From Polyangia bacterium (GTDB taxonomy: Bacteria > Myxococcota_A > Polyangia > Nannocystales > Nannocystaceae): a stretch of DNA of 64,000 nt. The stretch spans positions 1-64,000 of the forward strand of contig JAUHWG010000036.1 in NCBI GenBank assembly GCA_030424595.1, read 5' to 3'. Position 1 is the stretch's first letter. The number at the start of each line of letters is the position of its first letter. The notes under the pieces were generated by a model that had not been told where the DNA came from, did not search any database, and was given only the letters and a program-made list of their open reading frames with translations. A program made the translations under genes and the position numbers. This document shows positions 8,786 through 17,769 of this stretch, piece by piece.

Positions 8786-9775
8786 GAGGCCGGGGAGGTA
8801 CGTCGCCCACTCGCCGTTGTCGAGCGTGAGGCTGTCGCAGCTCGGGAGAGCGCAGGCGACGTCACCCGCGTCGACGACCCGGGGAGTGTCGAGGCAGAGG
8901 GCCCCGTCGGCGGTCCAGACAGCCTCGAGGTCGTCGGGATCCGCGTCCGGCGCGTTGACGCTGCCGCTCTGGTTCTCCCAGAGGAGCGCCGTGCCGTCCT
9001 CCGTGTAGCTCGTGCCGTCGCCGCAGTAGTCGGCGGTGATCATCTTGAGCGTGGACTGTCGCTGGTCGGCGGTCGAGGGGGCTCCGTCGAGCTCGGCGTT
9101 GGGGCCGTAGCCGAGGAGGGACATCTTGGCCGCGGCCGAGCCCGCGCAGGCGAGGGTGAACCACCGGTCCTGGTCGGGGATCACGGTCTTGCCGTCGAGG
9201 TCGTAGCGCTCGCCGGCGAGGATCACCACCGACGCCTGGAGCGGATCGACGAGCGTCCCCTTGCAGACGCTGCGCTGGAGCAGGGGCGCCTCGAGGTCGG
9301 CGTAGGTGAGGGCGTAGGCCGAGACGGGGTCGCCGTCGGCGGACCAGGAGTCGACCTCTTCGTAGTCGGCGATGACCACCGGCACGATGAGGCCCGCCTC
9401 GACCTTGACGAGCAGGACACCGCCGATCAGCTGGTGGCCGCGGAGCTTGGAGCTGCCAAAGAGGCCGCCGCGGGCGATCAGCGCGTCGCCCTCGGTGTCG
9501 AGCTTGTAGTTGAGGAGGAGGCCGAGCGGGGGGAGAAAGCCGACGAGCTCGACGCCGTCGGAGTTGGGGTCACCGTCGAGGTGGAGCTCCTGGAGCGACT
9601 TGCCGTTGATCTCCGAGGTGTTGTAGCCGCAGCGCCAGCGCGGACAGTCGCTGCCGGCGAAGGTGAGCCCGCGGGCCTGGACCTCGGCCTCGGCCGAGGG
9701 ATCGGCGTCGCAGCCGAGGGAGGGGAGGGTGAGGGTGGCGATCGAGCAGAGGGTGAGGATGGTGGCGGTCTTCAT
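8783..9775 (-). CDS. ADYC-domain lipoprotein
   Basis: A 330-residue secreted protein. Residues 1-22 are a signal peptide ending in a lipoprotein-type Cys (PSLGC). The hallmark ADYCGDG sequence near residue 243 identifies the ADYC domain, a family known mainly from myxobacterial lipoproteins of unknown function. Paired Cys residues (DCPRWRC, VCKG, LACAG, ACALPSC) suggest disulphide stabilisation. The 3' end holds the stop codon next to a hexamer repeat. It is probably surface-associated. Confidence 0.82.
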   Translation of the reverse strand: MKTATILTLCSIATLTLPSLGCDADPSAEAEVQARGLTFAGSDCPRWRCGYNTSEINGKSLQELHLDGDPNSDGVELVGFLPPLGLLLNYKLDTEGDALIARGGLFGSSKLRGHQLIGGVLLVKVEAGLIVPVVIADYEEVDSWSADGDPVSAYALTYADLEAPLLQRSVCKGTLVDPLQASVVILAGERYDLDGKTVIPDQDRWFTLACAGSAAAKMSLLGYGPNAELDGAPSTADQRQSTLKMITADYCGDGTSYTEDGTALLWENQSGSVNAPDADPDDLEAVWTADGALCLDTPRVVDAGDVACALPSCDSLTLDNGEWATYLPGL

Positions 9776-9967
9776 GGTCGTTGCGGCGGTCCAAGGTGAG
9801 GGGTTGAGTGTCAGGGGTGGTCGCCCCCGTGGTGGGCGTCAAGCGCAGTCGCGCGGTCAACCTCGGGCGCGGGATATCCACACCGTCGGGGGGGTCAGGG
9901 TGATCGCGAGAGGTCTCGCGGTTGTGTTCGTCGAGCGCCGAGAGTCCGGCGCCGAGTTGGGCTGTGA

Positions 9968-12955
9968 TCAGCCCCCCGAGGTCGTCGGGAGAGCTTGTCG
10001 GGGTGGGGGGTCTTCGGCCCGGGGGAGCCGCTCGCGGTAGGCCTCCGGCCAGCGCCGGTAGTGGCCCAGGGCAGACTCGCGGAGGGTCGCCGCGCGGGCT
10101 TGATCGCCCGGCTTCCCGCGCCCTCGGAGTGCCTGGGCGAGCGCGGCTCGGCAGGCCGCCAGGAGTCGCTCGTGTTCTATGGGCTGGGCCTTGTCGGCGA
10201 TGCTCAGGATGTCCGCTAGGGCGATCTCTAGGAGCTGGACGCGCTCTCCCGCCGGCGCGTCGGCGGCGATGAGGAGGCGCGCGAGGAGGAGCCTGCGCTC
10301 GCTCTGCTCGAGGGTGACCCACCAGCCGCTAGCGTCCGCGTCGGCCTCCGCGTCGACCTCCTCGATCTCGGCGCGGAGGAGCTCGATCACAGGGGCTGGA
10401 TCGGCGCTCTGTTCGAGGGCGATGTAGGCCCTGAGCGTCGGCTCGCGCGGGTCCTGGTCCTCCCCATCGGAGACGCTCACCGCCCGGAAGGCCGCCAGCG
10501 CGGCCTCTCGTCGACCGCGATGATCCTCGAGCTTTCCGAGCTCGAGCGAACACTCCCCCGCGAGCGCGGCGTCGTCGAGCTCGCGAAAGGTCGAACAGAG
10601 CTGCCCGAGCGAGCGCGCGGCCCTGGCTGGGTCGGCGGTGTAGAGCGCGACGAGGAAGCGTCCGTCTAGGGTTTGCGGGTGGAGGGGCCCGAGGTGGCGC
10701 TCGTAGAGGGCGAGCATCTGGGCGTGGAGGGGCTCCCGCTCCTCGGCCGTCGTCGCGAGCATGCCGAGGTTGGCGAGCGTCGCGGCGCGGTCCAGATGAT
10801 CTGCGCCGCCGAGGCGCTCGTTCGCCCCCAGGGCGGCGCGAAAGGCCTCTCGTGCTCCCTCTCGGTCGCCCGCTGCGAGGCGGATGGCGCCGCTGTTGTT
10901 GAGGAGAAGCGCGCGCAGCTCCGGGGGATCGCCGGCGCGGGCGAGCATCGCCTCCGCCAGGGGGAGGTCGTCGAGGGCGACCTCCGTGCGGCCGCTGCGG
11001 AGGGCGCGGAGGTAGAGGCGGCGGATCATCGCCTCTGCGGCGAGGTGGCCGAGGTCCTCCTCGAGCGCGATCGTCAGGGCCCGGCTCAGCAGCGCCGCGA
11101 CCTGGCGACGGTCGACCCTGCCGTTGATGGAGGCGCGGGCCTCGGTGAGGAGCGCCGCGGCGACGGTGCTGGGGTGTTCGATCGACTCGGCCTCGCCCGC
11201 GACCTCGCGGGCGATGGCGATCGCCTCCTGGGTGCGTCCGGCGTTGGCCTGCGCCTCCGCGCGGACGAGGCGGGCCGCGAGCTGGTTGATGAGGGCGGCG
11301 ACGCGGGCGTCGGCGGGCGGCGGGCGGCGGAGGGCGAGGCTCGTGAGGTCGTCGCAGAGGGCGATCGAGGGGAGCTTGGCGACCATCTGACCGGCGTGGT
11401 CGACGATGTCCTCGTCCGCCTCGGTGAGGAGCGTGACGGTCTCGTCGAGCGCCTGCCGGCGGCGATCGAGGCAGGCGATGCGAGCGTCGAAGAGCGCGTC
11501 GGAGTGGGCTCCGCGGGCGTGCTCACGACAGGCTCGGCCGTGGGTCTCGGCCCAGGTCGTGGCGTATGCGTTGAGGGACTCGAGGACGCGCTCGCTCAGC
11601 GCCGCCGCGTAGGGGCGGCCGGTGGCGGCCATCGCCCTCTCGATCGCCCTCGCCTGAGGAGGGCCCCAGACGGGGGCGAGCATCGCCGCGGCGCCGTCGC
11701 AGGAGGGGGCCCCCGCGCCGCTCGATGACCATGTGATCCCGACGCCGCTGAGGGTCGCGACGGCGACGAGGCCGAAGGTCCCGAGCCGACGCCGGAGGGT
11801 CCGGTGGGGATCGGTGGTGAGGGCGGCGCTGAACTCCCGCATCGACGCCGGGCGGGCGTTGGGATCGCTCGCGAGGCCGCTGACCACCAACGCGTGCAGC
11901 CAGCTCGGGACCACCCCTGGGTCCTCAGGCTCGCGGATCCGGCCGTAGATGACGTTCGCTTGGAGCTTGGAGAAGGACTCGTCGAGGAAGGGGTGGACCC
12001 CGTAGAGCGCCTCGTAGAGGGCGATGCAGAGGGAGAAGAGATCGGAGGCGGGGGTCAGCTCCAGGCCGAGGAATTGCTCGCGCGACATGAAGGCGGGGGT
12101 GCCTACACGCTCACCGGTGGTGGTGAGCGACGCGCTGAGGCGGTTGACCGAGGATGAGGGCCTGACGTCGGCGTCGACGGTATCTCCCAGCTCGCGCGGA
12201 TCGGAGCCGACGAGGCCGAGGTCGAGGACCCGCACACGTCCGTCCTCGCCGATCATGAGGTTGCTCGGCTTGACGTCGCGGTGGATGAGACCTGCGTCGT
12301 GGAGCGCAGCGAGCCCGTCCGCGGCCTGGCGGAAGATGGCGACGATCTCATGCCAAGTACGGTGCTCGGCGAGCCACTCATGGACTGTCTGCCCGGCGAC
12401 GTACTCCATCGCCACGAAGACCTGGCCGCCGGCGGTGCCGACATCGTGGACCGTGATCACGTTCGGGTGGGTCACCCGGGCCATCGCCTGCGCCTCGCGG
12501 AGGAGCCGCTCGCGGCGGCGTCCGGCGGTGTCGGCCTTGTCGGGGTGGAGCACCTTGATGGCGATGCGGCGGTCGAGCGCCTCGTCGTAGGCGGCGTAGA
12601 CGACGCCCATGCCGCCCGCACCGATGCGGCTCAGGATCGGGTAGCGGCCGATCGAGTGGGGGACCGCGCCTCTCGCGTCGGTCGAGGGCGGCCTGGCGCC
12701 GCTGGGCGCCGGCTCGCCGCGCTCGTGCTCATCGGCCATGGTCACGGCGAGGCCGAGCCTGGGGCTCTTGTCCTCCTGGGCCGCGGCGACCCGATCGAGG
12801 AAGCGCTGGCGGAGCGAGGCGGCGGCCTCGGCCATGTCTTCGCCAGCGGCGCTCGCGGCCTCCAGGGCGAGCTCTCCGGAGGCGTCTTCGACGACGGCGT
12901 CGGCGAGGGCGTCGACCAGAGCGTCCCGCGCGGTCCTGCCGGGTGGGGAGGTCAA
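9968..12955 (-). CDS. Ser/Thr protein kinase with helical repeat C-terminus
   Basis: A 995-residue kinase. Residues 1-100 are a helical N-terminal extension. The kinase domain spans about 104-385: glycine loop GAGGMGVVY, Lys134 in IAIKVLHP, catalytic HRDVKPSN (Asp227), and DLG (245-247) in place of DFG, a tolerated variant. The APE region is altered to SREQ. A membrane segment follows at about 393-413 (GLVAVATLSGVGITW). The remaining 580 residues are Ala-rich helical repeats of TPR type. It lies 31 bp downstream of the sigma-like gene on the same strand, so the pair is likely an operon. An internal ATG at 12739 would remove the N-terminal extension. Confidence 0.88.
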   Translation of the reverse strand: MTSPPGRTARDALVDALADAVVEDASGELALEAASAAGEDMAEAAASLRQRFLDRVAAAQEDKSPRLGLAVTMADEHERGEPAPSGARPPSTDARGAVPHSIGRYPILSRIGAGGMGVVYAAYDEALDRRIAIKVLHPDKADTAGRRRERLLREAQAMARVTHPNVITVHDVGTAGGQVFVAMEYVAGQTVHEWLAEHRTWHEIVAIFRQAADGLAALHDAGLIHRDVKPSNLMIGEDGRVRVLDLGLVGSDPRELGDTVDADVRPSSSVNRLSASLTTTGERVGTPAFMSREQFLGLELTPASDLFSLCIALYEALYGVHPFLDESFSKLQANVIYGRIREPEDPGVVPSWLHALVVSGLASDPNARPASMREFSAALTTDPHRTLRRRLGTFGLVAVATLSGVGITWSSSGAGAPSCDGAAAMLAPVWGPPQARAIERAMAATGRPYAAALSERVLESLNAYATTWAETHGRACREHARGAHSDALFDARIACLDRRRQALDETVTLLTEADEDIVDHAGQMVAKLPSIALCDDLTSLALRRPPPADARVAALINQLAARLVRAEAQANAGRTQEAIAIAREVAGEAESIEHPSTVAAALLTEARASINGRVDRRQVAALLSRALTIALEEDLGHLAAEAMIRRLYLRALRSGRTEVALDDLPLAEAMLARAGDPPELRALLLNNSGAIRLAAGDREGAREAFRAALGANERLGGADHLDRAATLANLGMLATTAEEREPLHAQMLALYERHLGPLHPQTLDGRFLVALYTADPARAARSLGQLCSTFRELDDAALAGECSLELGKLEDHRGRREAALAAFRAVSVSDGEDQDPREPTLRAYIALEQSADPAPVIELLRAEIEEVDAEADADASGWWVTLEQSERRLLLARLLIAADAPAGERVQLLEIALADILSIADKAQPIEHERLLAACRAALAQALRGRGKPGDQARAATLRESALGHYRRWPEAYRERLPRAEDPPPRQALPTTSGG

Positions 12956-12986
12956 CGGGTCCTCCCCGCGCGGTCCGCACGGGCTG

Positions 12987-13517
12987 CTAGACGGGCAGGA
13001 CCCGGAGCGCGACGCGACGAACGCGTCGAACCACCGTCTCGAGCTGGGTCTGGCTCAGGTCGAGCTGAGCGCGGATCGTCGGCCCGTCGCAGCCGATCTC
13101 CATCGCGTCGAGCACCATCAACGCGAGGGAGTCGTCGCGCTCGCCGAAGTGCGTGCGGAGCAGACGGATGAGCTCCTCTGCGACCATCGCCTGCTCGGGG
13201 TTGTCCGGGGAGATGAGGTCCATGCTCGAGGTCAGGCCGACGTCGAGCCCGCGGCGCTTGCTCTCGTGATAGGCGATGCTCCGCATCACCCCGATCAGAT
13301 GACCGACGAAGTCGACGGCGTCCTGGTTCCAGCGACGGCGTCCGTCGAGCGTCCGCTCGAGCGCGTCGAAGAGGAGCGCCTCGCCGTCCATCGTCGGGAC
13401 CTTCCACGCGAGGATCCGTCCCGCCTGGCGTAGGCGGTACCAGTCCGAGTCGCTCATCGCTCGGATCGCGGGTTCGATCGCGTGGGTCCATGGACGGGCG
13501 TTGCCTGGGTCACTCAT
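12987..13517 (-). CDS. Sigma-70-family (ECF-like) sigma factor paired with kinase
   Basis: From ATG at 13517 the product is 176 residues. The central segment (WNQDAVDFVGHLIGVMRSIAYHESKRRG) resembles sigma region 2, and the C-terminal part (PTIRAQLDLSQTQLETVVRRVRR) resembles a region-4 HTH. Such divergent sigma-like genes directly preceding Ser/Thr kinase genes are common in myxobacteria. The kinase presumably controls, or is controlled by, this regulator (inference). A TTG start at 13565 would add 16 residues; the ATG is preferred. Confidence 0.65.
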   Translation of the reverse strand: MSDPGNARPWTHAIEPAIRAMSDSDWYRLRQAGRILAWKVPTMDGEALLFDALERTLDGRRRWNQDAVDFVGHLIGVMRSIAYHESKRRGLDVGLTSSMDLISPDNPEQAMVAEELIRLLRTHFGERDDSLALMVLDAMEIGCDGPTIRAQLDLSQTQLETVVRRVRRVALRVLPV

Positions 13518-14301
13518 CGGCGCATCTGGGAGGACTGGCGCCGGAGCGGGGATCTCCCCCCTCAAGGGTTAATGCCGCCTCCAGGGAGGTTTCGGACACT
13601 ATGGTAATAAAAAACAGGTCATGGAGGCGGGAGCTCTGCGGTCGCGCGCGGAGAGGTCGCACTGAGCGCGAACATGGTCCATTGGGCTAGGGGAAGTTCT
13701 CAGAGGAGAGCCTACGCCTGTGGGGGACGCTCGACTTCGCCCCTTCGCGCCGTTTACGGCCCTCTGCATCTAGCTACGTACGAGCTTCGGTCTTGGATCA
13801 AGACTCTTCATAGTCGAGCGTTGGGCTCCGTCAATCTCCTCATCCTCCTCATCGCAGGGCGCGGGGCGGCCCCGGAGCGGCGTCGCGGCTTCGAGACGGC
13901 GAGCCCTTCGCACTAGCCATAGGATGGCCGCGAGGACGGGGCGCGAGGGCCTGGGCCTTTCTAGAGCCCCACTGGTGCTAGAGCACTGACCGCGGCGGAG
14001 AGGTGCGTGGCCTGCGAAGCCTCCGTCGCGGCGAGCTCACCCTGGGGGGCGGATCGCCGATGTGGACGGGTCTCCCCGCTCACGAGCCCTCAGAGGAGAG
14101 GCATCGTCGGCGGCCAAGGCCCCTTCGCAGACCGCTCGTTCGAAGGCCTCCTGCTCGCGGAGGCCCGCGAGCGCAGCCGGGATCGACGACACGACCCGCT
14201 CGGGAGAGCCTTGATCGTCGATCGTCGAGCTTCGCGCCCGGGCGCAGCCTGTCGATCCGGAGCGGGGGACGAGCGCCGCCGCCAGGCTCCGAGCGCGTCG
14301 C
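13518..14301. other. Long intergenic region with AT-rich tract
   Basis: No gene is recognised in about 780 bp. The only notable signal is an AT-rich tract at about 13598-13616 (ctatggtaataaaaaacag) in otherwise GC-rich DNA, with the inverted repeat cctccagggagg beside it at about 13577-13588. It lies 80-100 bp upstream of the minus-strand sigma gene and could be its promoter region. The 14037-14300 part has a minus-strand frame with some coding-like composition but no recognisable domain. Confidence 0.35.
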
Positions 14302-15609
14302 TCAGCCCTCCGGGGCGTCGTTCGCTCTCGCGAGATCCGCGAAGCGCCAGCGGAAGCGGGTCCGCTCCTCGTCGATGCTCTCGAGCTCCACGGCCATGAT
14401 CTTCGGGCCGTGCACGCCGAGCAGCGCCGTCGACATCTGGCCGCGTCGGAGCAGGGGGGCGGCGACCTGGATCGGGCGGGTCGTCGGCTCGCCCCCGTCG
14501 GGCTTGACCGCGACGAGCAGGAGCTCACGACCGCGGTGAAAGAGCTCGGGGTCGTCGGCGTCGGTGGTCGCCGCCAGCAGGAGCACGCCGCCCTCGGGCT
14601 CGGGCCTGGCGATCATGGATCGCACCAGCGCGACCTCCTCGAGCCAGCGCGAGCGCCACTTCAGCTCGCCCTTGGGGTCGATCTGGAGCACCTGCACCTT
14701 GCCGTCGTCGAGCAGGTCTAGGCCAGGCGCCTTCTCTCGACTGTCGGCGCTGTTGCCAGCCGCGTACACCAAGCCGTCGGCCCCCATCGCCGCCGTCCGG
14801 ATCCCGCCCCAGCTCTCGCCGTCGAAGACGACCTGCCGACCCAGGGTCCCGTCCGGCGCCACGAGGACGAGCCACGGCACCTTGTTGTTCGACTTCTTGA
14901 TCCAGACGTCGCCCAGGACCATCAGGCCGCCGTCGGCCAGCTCGACGCCGCAGCGCAGCTCGTGGTTGAACTCCTCGCCGGGGCGCAGCTCCCAGTCGAT
15001 GCCCGCGCCGTCGACGGCGAGGATCCAGCCCGGGGTGGTGTCTGGCTCGTGGACGCCGTAGGAGCCGAACATGACCGCGCCCTTGCCCCACGGGAGGATC
15101 CCCAGGAAGTCGTCGGTGTTGAAGGTGGTCGTGAAGGTCCGCTGGCTGATGAGCGCGCCGTCCATGCCGATCCGCGCGAACCAGTTCTCGCCGTCGATCC
15201 CCGGCCCCTGGATTCCGCCGACGATCAGCTCGCCCGTCGGTGTCTCGGCCACGACCTGCAGCTCTCTGGGGCCGGGGAAGTCGAGGCGTTCGGAGGAGCC
15301 GTCGACGCCCAGGCGGACGACCCAGCGGCCTTCGGGGCCCTGGCCTCCGACAAACGCGCCGTGGAATGGAAGGGCTCCGATCGTCGTGACTTGCCCGCTC
15401 GCCGGAAAGTCCCGCCAGTCGTTGGCGGCAGGATCGGGCCTCGGCGAGGGGGGCGGCGGGGCCGTCTTGGCCGCGGCCTTCGCCCCTGCGTCGTCGTGTG
15501 CGGGCTTGTTCTCGGTCTTCTCCTTGGATGCGCCGGTCGAACCACTGCAGGCCGCCAGAGCGCAGGTCATGGACAGGATCGGGACGAGAAGACGCGCAGG
15601 CGAGGTCAT
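14302..15609 (-). CDS. Lipoprotein with beta-propeller-like repeats
   Basis: A 435-residue exported lipoprotein. The signal peptide ends in the clear lipobox LAAC (Cys21). A charged Lys/Ala/Pro linker (22-65) follows. The rest contains repeats of the type GxxxxGG...GENWFARIGMDG and VLVAPDGTLGRQ, resembling blades of the delta-60 or PQQ-type propellers that myxobacteria use in secreted proteins. Enzymatic residues are not apparent. It is transcribed in the same direction as the next lipoprotein upstream, 179 bp away. Confidence 0.7.
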   Translation of the reverse strand: MTSPARLLVPILSMTCALAACSGSTGASKEKTENKPAHDDAGAKAAAKTAPPPPSPRPDPAANDWRDFPASGQVTTIGALPFHGAFVGGQGPEGRWVVRLGVDGSSERLDFPGPRELQVVAETPTGELIVGGIQGPGIDGENWFARIGMDGALISQRTFTTTFNTDDFLGILPWGKGAVMFGSYGVHEPDTTPGWILAVDGAGIDWELRPGEEFNHELRCGVELADGGLMVLGDVWIKKSNNKVPWLVLVAPDGTLGRQVVFDGESWGGIRTAAMGADGLVYAAGNSADSREKAPGLDLLDDGKVQVLQIDPKGELKWRSRWLEEVALVRSMIARPEPEGGVLLLAATTDADDPELFHRGRELLLVAVKPDGGEPTTRPIQVAAPLLRRGQMSTALLGVHGPKIMAVELESIDEERTRFRWRFADLARANDAPEG

Positions 15610-15734
15610 TCGCCGCCGATGCTACCCGCAGGCGCGGGCGTCGTCGACTCTAGCAGCCCGTGGCAAGAGCTCCGCGTTCGTCCGCGGGGATGACCGGGAG
15701 CGGACCGGGAGCGGACCGAGCTGCGGCCTCGCTG

Positions 15735-15768
15735 CCCCGAGGGTCGCGCCCTCGGGGACGCGACCCTC
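15735..15768 (-). terminator. Two overlapping, mutually exclusive hairpins
   Basis: Two perfect stems share bases: ccccgaggg (15735-15743) pairs with ccctcgggg (15749-15757), loop tcgcg; and gagggtcgcg (15739-15748) pairs with cgcgaccctc (15759-15768), loop of 10. Only one can form at a time. They begin 20 bp past the stop of the minus-strand lipoprotein gene ending at 15789, which suggests termination. No U-tract follows. Confidence 0.55.
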
Positions 15769-15788
15769 CACGCGCTCGCGCTCGACGA

Positions 15789-17354
15789 CTACTGCAGGAC
15801 CCGCACGCACATCACCGCGTGGAAGATGTTGCAGTTCTTGGTCTCCTGGCGGAGGAGCTGGCGAGCGTCGAGCTCCGTGTTGCGGCCGGTCCCGGCTGTC
15901 GAGGTCCAGTCGGTGCAGGTCTGGTCTGCGGCGACGAGACCCGTGGTCAGGGCGCCCGTCCAGCCGTCGGCGTCATTCCAGTCGGGGTTGCCCATCCCCT
16001 CCTCGACCTCAACACCGCTGAACGTGTAGATGTCGTTGGCGATCTGGCCGCTGGCGTTGAGGAACATCTGGTTCCAGAAGGGGAGCAGCTCGGTCCCCTG
16101 GATGTTCTTCACCGGGAAGTTCGTCCCCTGAGCGCCGGGGAAGAGGGTCGTGAAGTCGCGGTTCGGGTTCTCGTTCTGGGTCGCGAGGAGGGCTACCCAG
16201 GTGCCGTCTTGCATCGCGTCCATCGCCTGCGCGGCGCAGATCGCATCGGCCCCCGCGAGGCCGCCGAGATCCCCCTGGTGGGCCTCGTTGAGCGCGGCGA
16301 TGACGATATCGGTGTAGCTGCAGACGTTATCTTGGCATACCTGACTGACACAGTCCTCGGCGCTCTCGCAGGCCTGACCGGTCTCGCAGGCGCCACAGGT
16401 GCCGCCGCCGCAGTCGACGTCGGTCTCGACGTCGTTCTTCACCCCGTCGTCGCAGGTCGCGGTGACACAGGCGTTGGAGCAGGCGTCGTCGTCGACGTCG
16501 TTGCCGTCCTCGCACTCCTCCATGGCCAGGGTGTTGAGGTAGCCGTCGCCGCAGACCGCGAGGGAGCAGTCATTGTCACAGGTCTCGGAGTCGACGCCGT
16601 CATCGTCGCACTCCTCGCCGCCGTCCGCATAGACGAACCCGTCGCCGCAGGAGGCCGCGACGCAGGTCTGGAGGCAAGCGTCGTCGTCGCTCATGTTGCC
16701 GTCGTCGCACTCCTCTCCTGGGCCGAGGATGCCGTCGCCGCAGCTCGCGAGGGCGCAGGCGTTGGTGCACTCGTCGGAGTCGTCATCGTTGCCGTCGTCG
16801 CAGCCCTCACCGGGTCCCATCAGGCCATCGCCGCAGACCGCGAGCTTGCACATGGAGGTGCAGGCCTGATCATCGCCGTTCTCCTCGCCGCTGTCGCACT
16901 CCTCGTCGGGCCCGACCATGCCGTCGCCGCAGACGTTGAGCGCACACTCGGCGGTGCAGGCCCCCTCCGGGCCGTTGCCCTCGTCTCCGTCGTCACAGCC
17001 TTCGCCGGGTCCGAGCAGCCCGTCACCGCAGCGAGCGGTCGTGCAGCTCGCCGTGCACGCCTTGTCGTCACCGTTGTCCGCGCCGTCGTCGCACTCCTCC
17101 TCGGGCGCGAGGATACCGTCGCCGCAGACCGACTCCATGCCGGTGCTGGTCCCGCTCTCGCTCTCGTCGGTCGTCGCCGAGTCGGTCTCTGGCACGGTCG
17201 TGCCGGTCATGCCGGTCGTGCCGGTCGTGCCGGTCGTCATCGTGACGGTCGTGCCGGTCGTGCCGGTCGTCTCGCTGGTCGCCGTCGAGCTGTCATCACC
17301 GCTACAGCCGAAGAGCCCGAGCACCACAACACAAATTGATCTACGAAGCTTCAT
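15789..17354 (-). CDS. DUF4215-repeat lipoprotein with lectin-like (DUF1554-type) C-terminus
   Basis: A 521-residue lipoprotein (ATG at 17354). The lipobox LFGC follows a short signal peptide. Residues 20-75 are a Thr/Gly linker encoded by 9-bp repeats. Residues 78-345 hold about eight Cys-rich repeats of the form CGDG...GEECDDGxxxD..C...C. A Cys-rich DVDCGG segment follows. Residues 365-521 form a domain starting LGGLAGADAICAAQA, as in DUF1554/endostatin-like lectin folds. Two paralogues with the same head lie at 43500-45884. It is probably anchored to the outer membrane as an extended rod with a binding head. The ligand is unknown. Confidence 0.8.
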   Translation of the reverse strand: MKLRRSICVVVLGLFGCSGDDSSTATSETTGTTGTTVTMTTGTTGTTGMTGTTVPETDSATTDESESGTSTGMESVCGDGILAPEEECDDGADNGDDKACTASCTTARCGDGLLGPGEGCDDGDEGNGPEGACTAECALNVCGDGMVGPDEECDSGEENGDDQACTSMCKLAVCGDGLMGPGEGCDDGNDDDSDECTNACALASCGDGILGPGEECDDGNMSDDDACLQTCVAASCGDGFVYADGGEECDDDGVDSETCDNDCSLAVCGDGYLNTLAMEECEDGNDVDDDACSNACVTATCDDGVKNDVETDVDCGGGTCGACETGQACESAEDCVSQVCQDNVCSYTDIVIAALNEAHQGDLGGLAGADAICAAQAMDAMQDGTWVALLATQNENPNRDFTTLFPGAQGTNFPVKNIQGTELLPFWNQMFLNASGQIANDIYTFSGVEVEEGMGNPDWNDADGWTGALTTGLVAADQTCTDWTSTAGTGRNTELDARQLLRQETKNCNIFHAVMCVRVLQ

Positions 17355-17769
17355 CAACCCACTACTCCCACCTGGCCGCCCTACCGGCCGCAGAGGAAAA
17401 GTCTATCGTCTCTCCCGATCGCCTGACCAGCGCAGGAGGGCGCAGGAGGGCGCAGGAGGGCGCAGGAGGGCGCAGATGAGCGCCCCTCGGCATGATCCTA
17501 GGCAGACTCCGCAGGAGCTCGTCCGCCGCGGAGTCGCCGACCCAGAGAGCGCGACGAGGATGGGCCAGCGCGCGCAGGAGGTGCGCAGACGGTGTTGGCG
17601 TCGACACTTCGGCGTCGACACTTCGGCGGCGACCGGATGGCTGGTGGGCCTCGCGAGATCAAGCCCGAGCGTCGTCCGAGCGCTCGGTCGCAGGGCCTGC
17701 TTCCGTGGCGCCCGCGCGCGAGAGACAGGTGCGCGCGAGCTCGCACGTCGCCCGGCGACGGCGCTGGGT
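17355..17769. repeat. Intergenic region with 10-bp and 14-bp tandem repeats
   Basis: Four exact copies of the decamer cgcaggaggg occupy 17431-17470, followed by a partial copy. At 17597-17624 a 14-bp unit (ggcgtcgacacttc) is repeated twice. No gene is recognised. The region lies upstream of the minus-strand DUF4215 lipoprotein gene and downstream of the minus-strand gamma-glutamyltransferase gene. Confidence 0.7.

Noticed and set aside
8609..8810. Glu-Pro-rich N-terminal extension of the zinc-ribbon protein
   Set aside because: It is encoded by a hexamer repeat and overlaps the upstream gene; the internal ATG gives a normal domain layout, though the longer form cannot be excluded.
14037..14301. 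Possible minus-strand coding remnant next to the propeller lipoprotein
   Set aside because: A stretch such as SIPAALAGLREQEAFERAV looks weakly coding, but there is no start, no domain and the frame continues as a shadow of the neighbouring gene.
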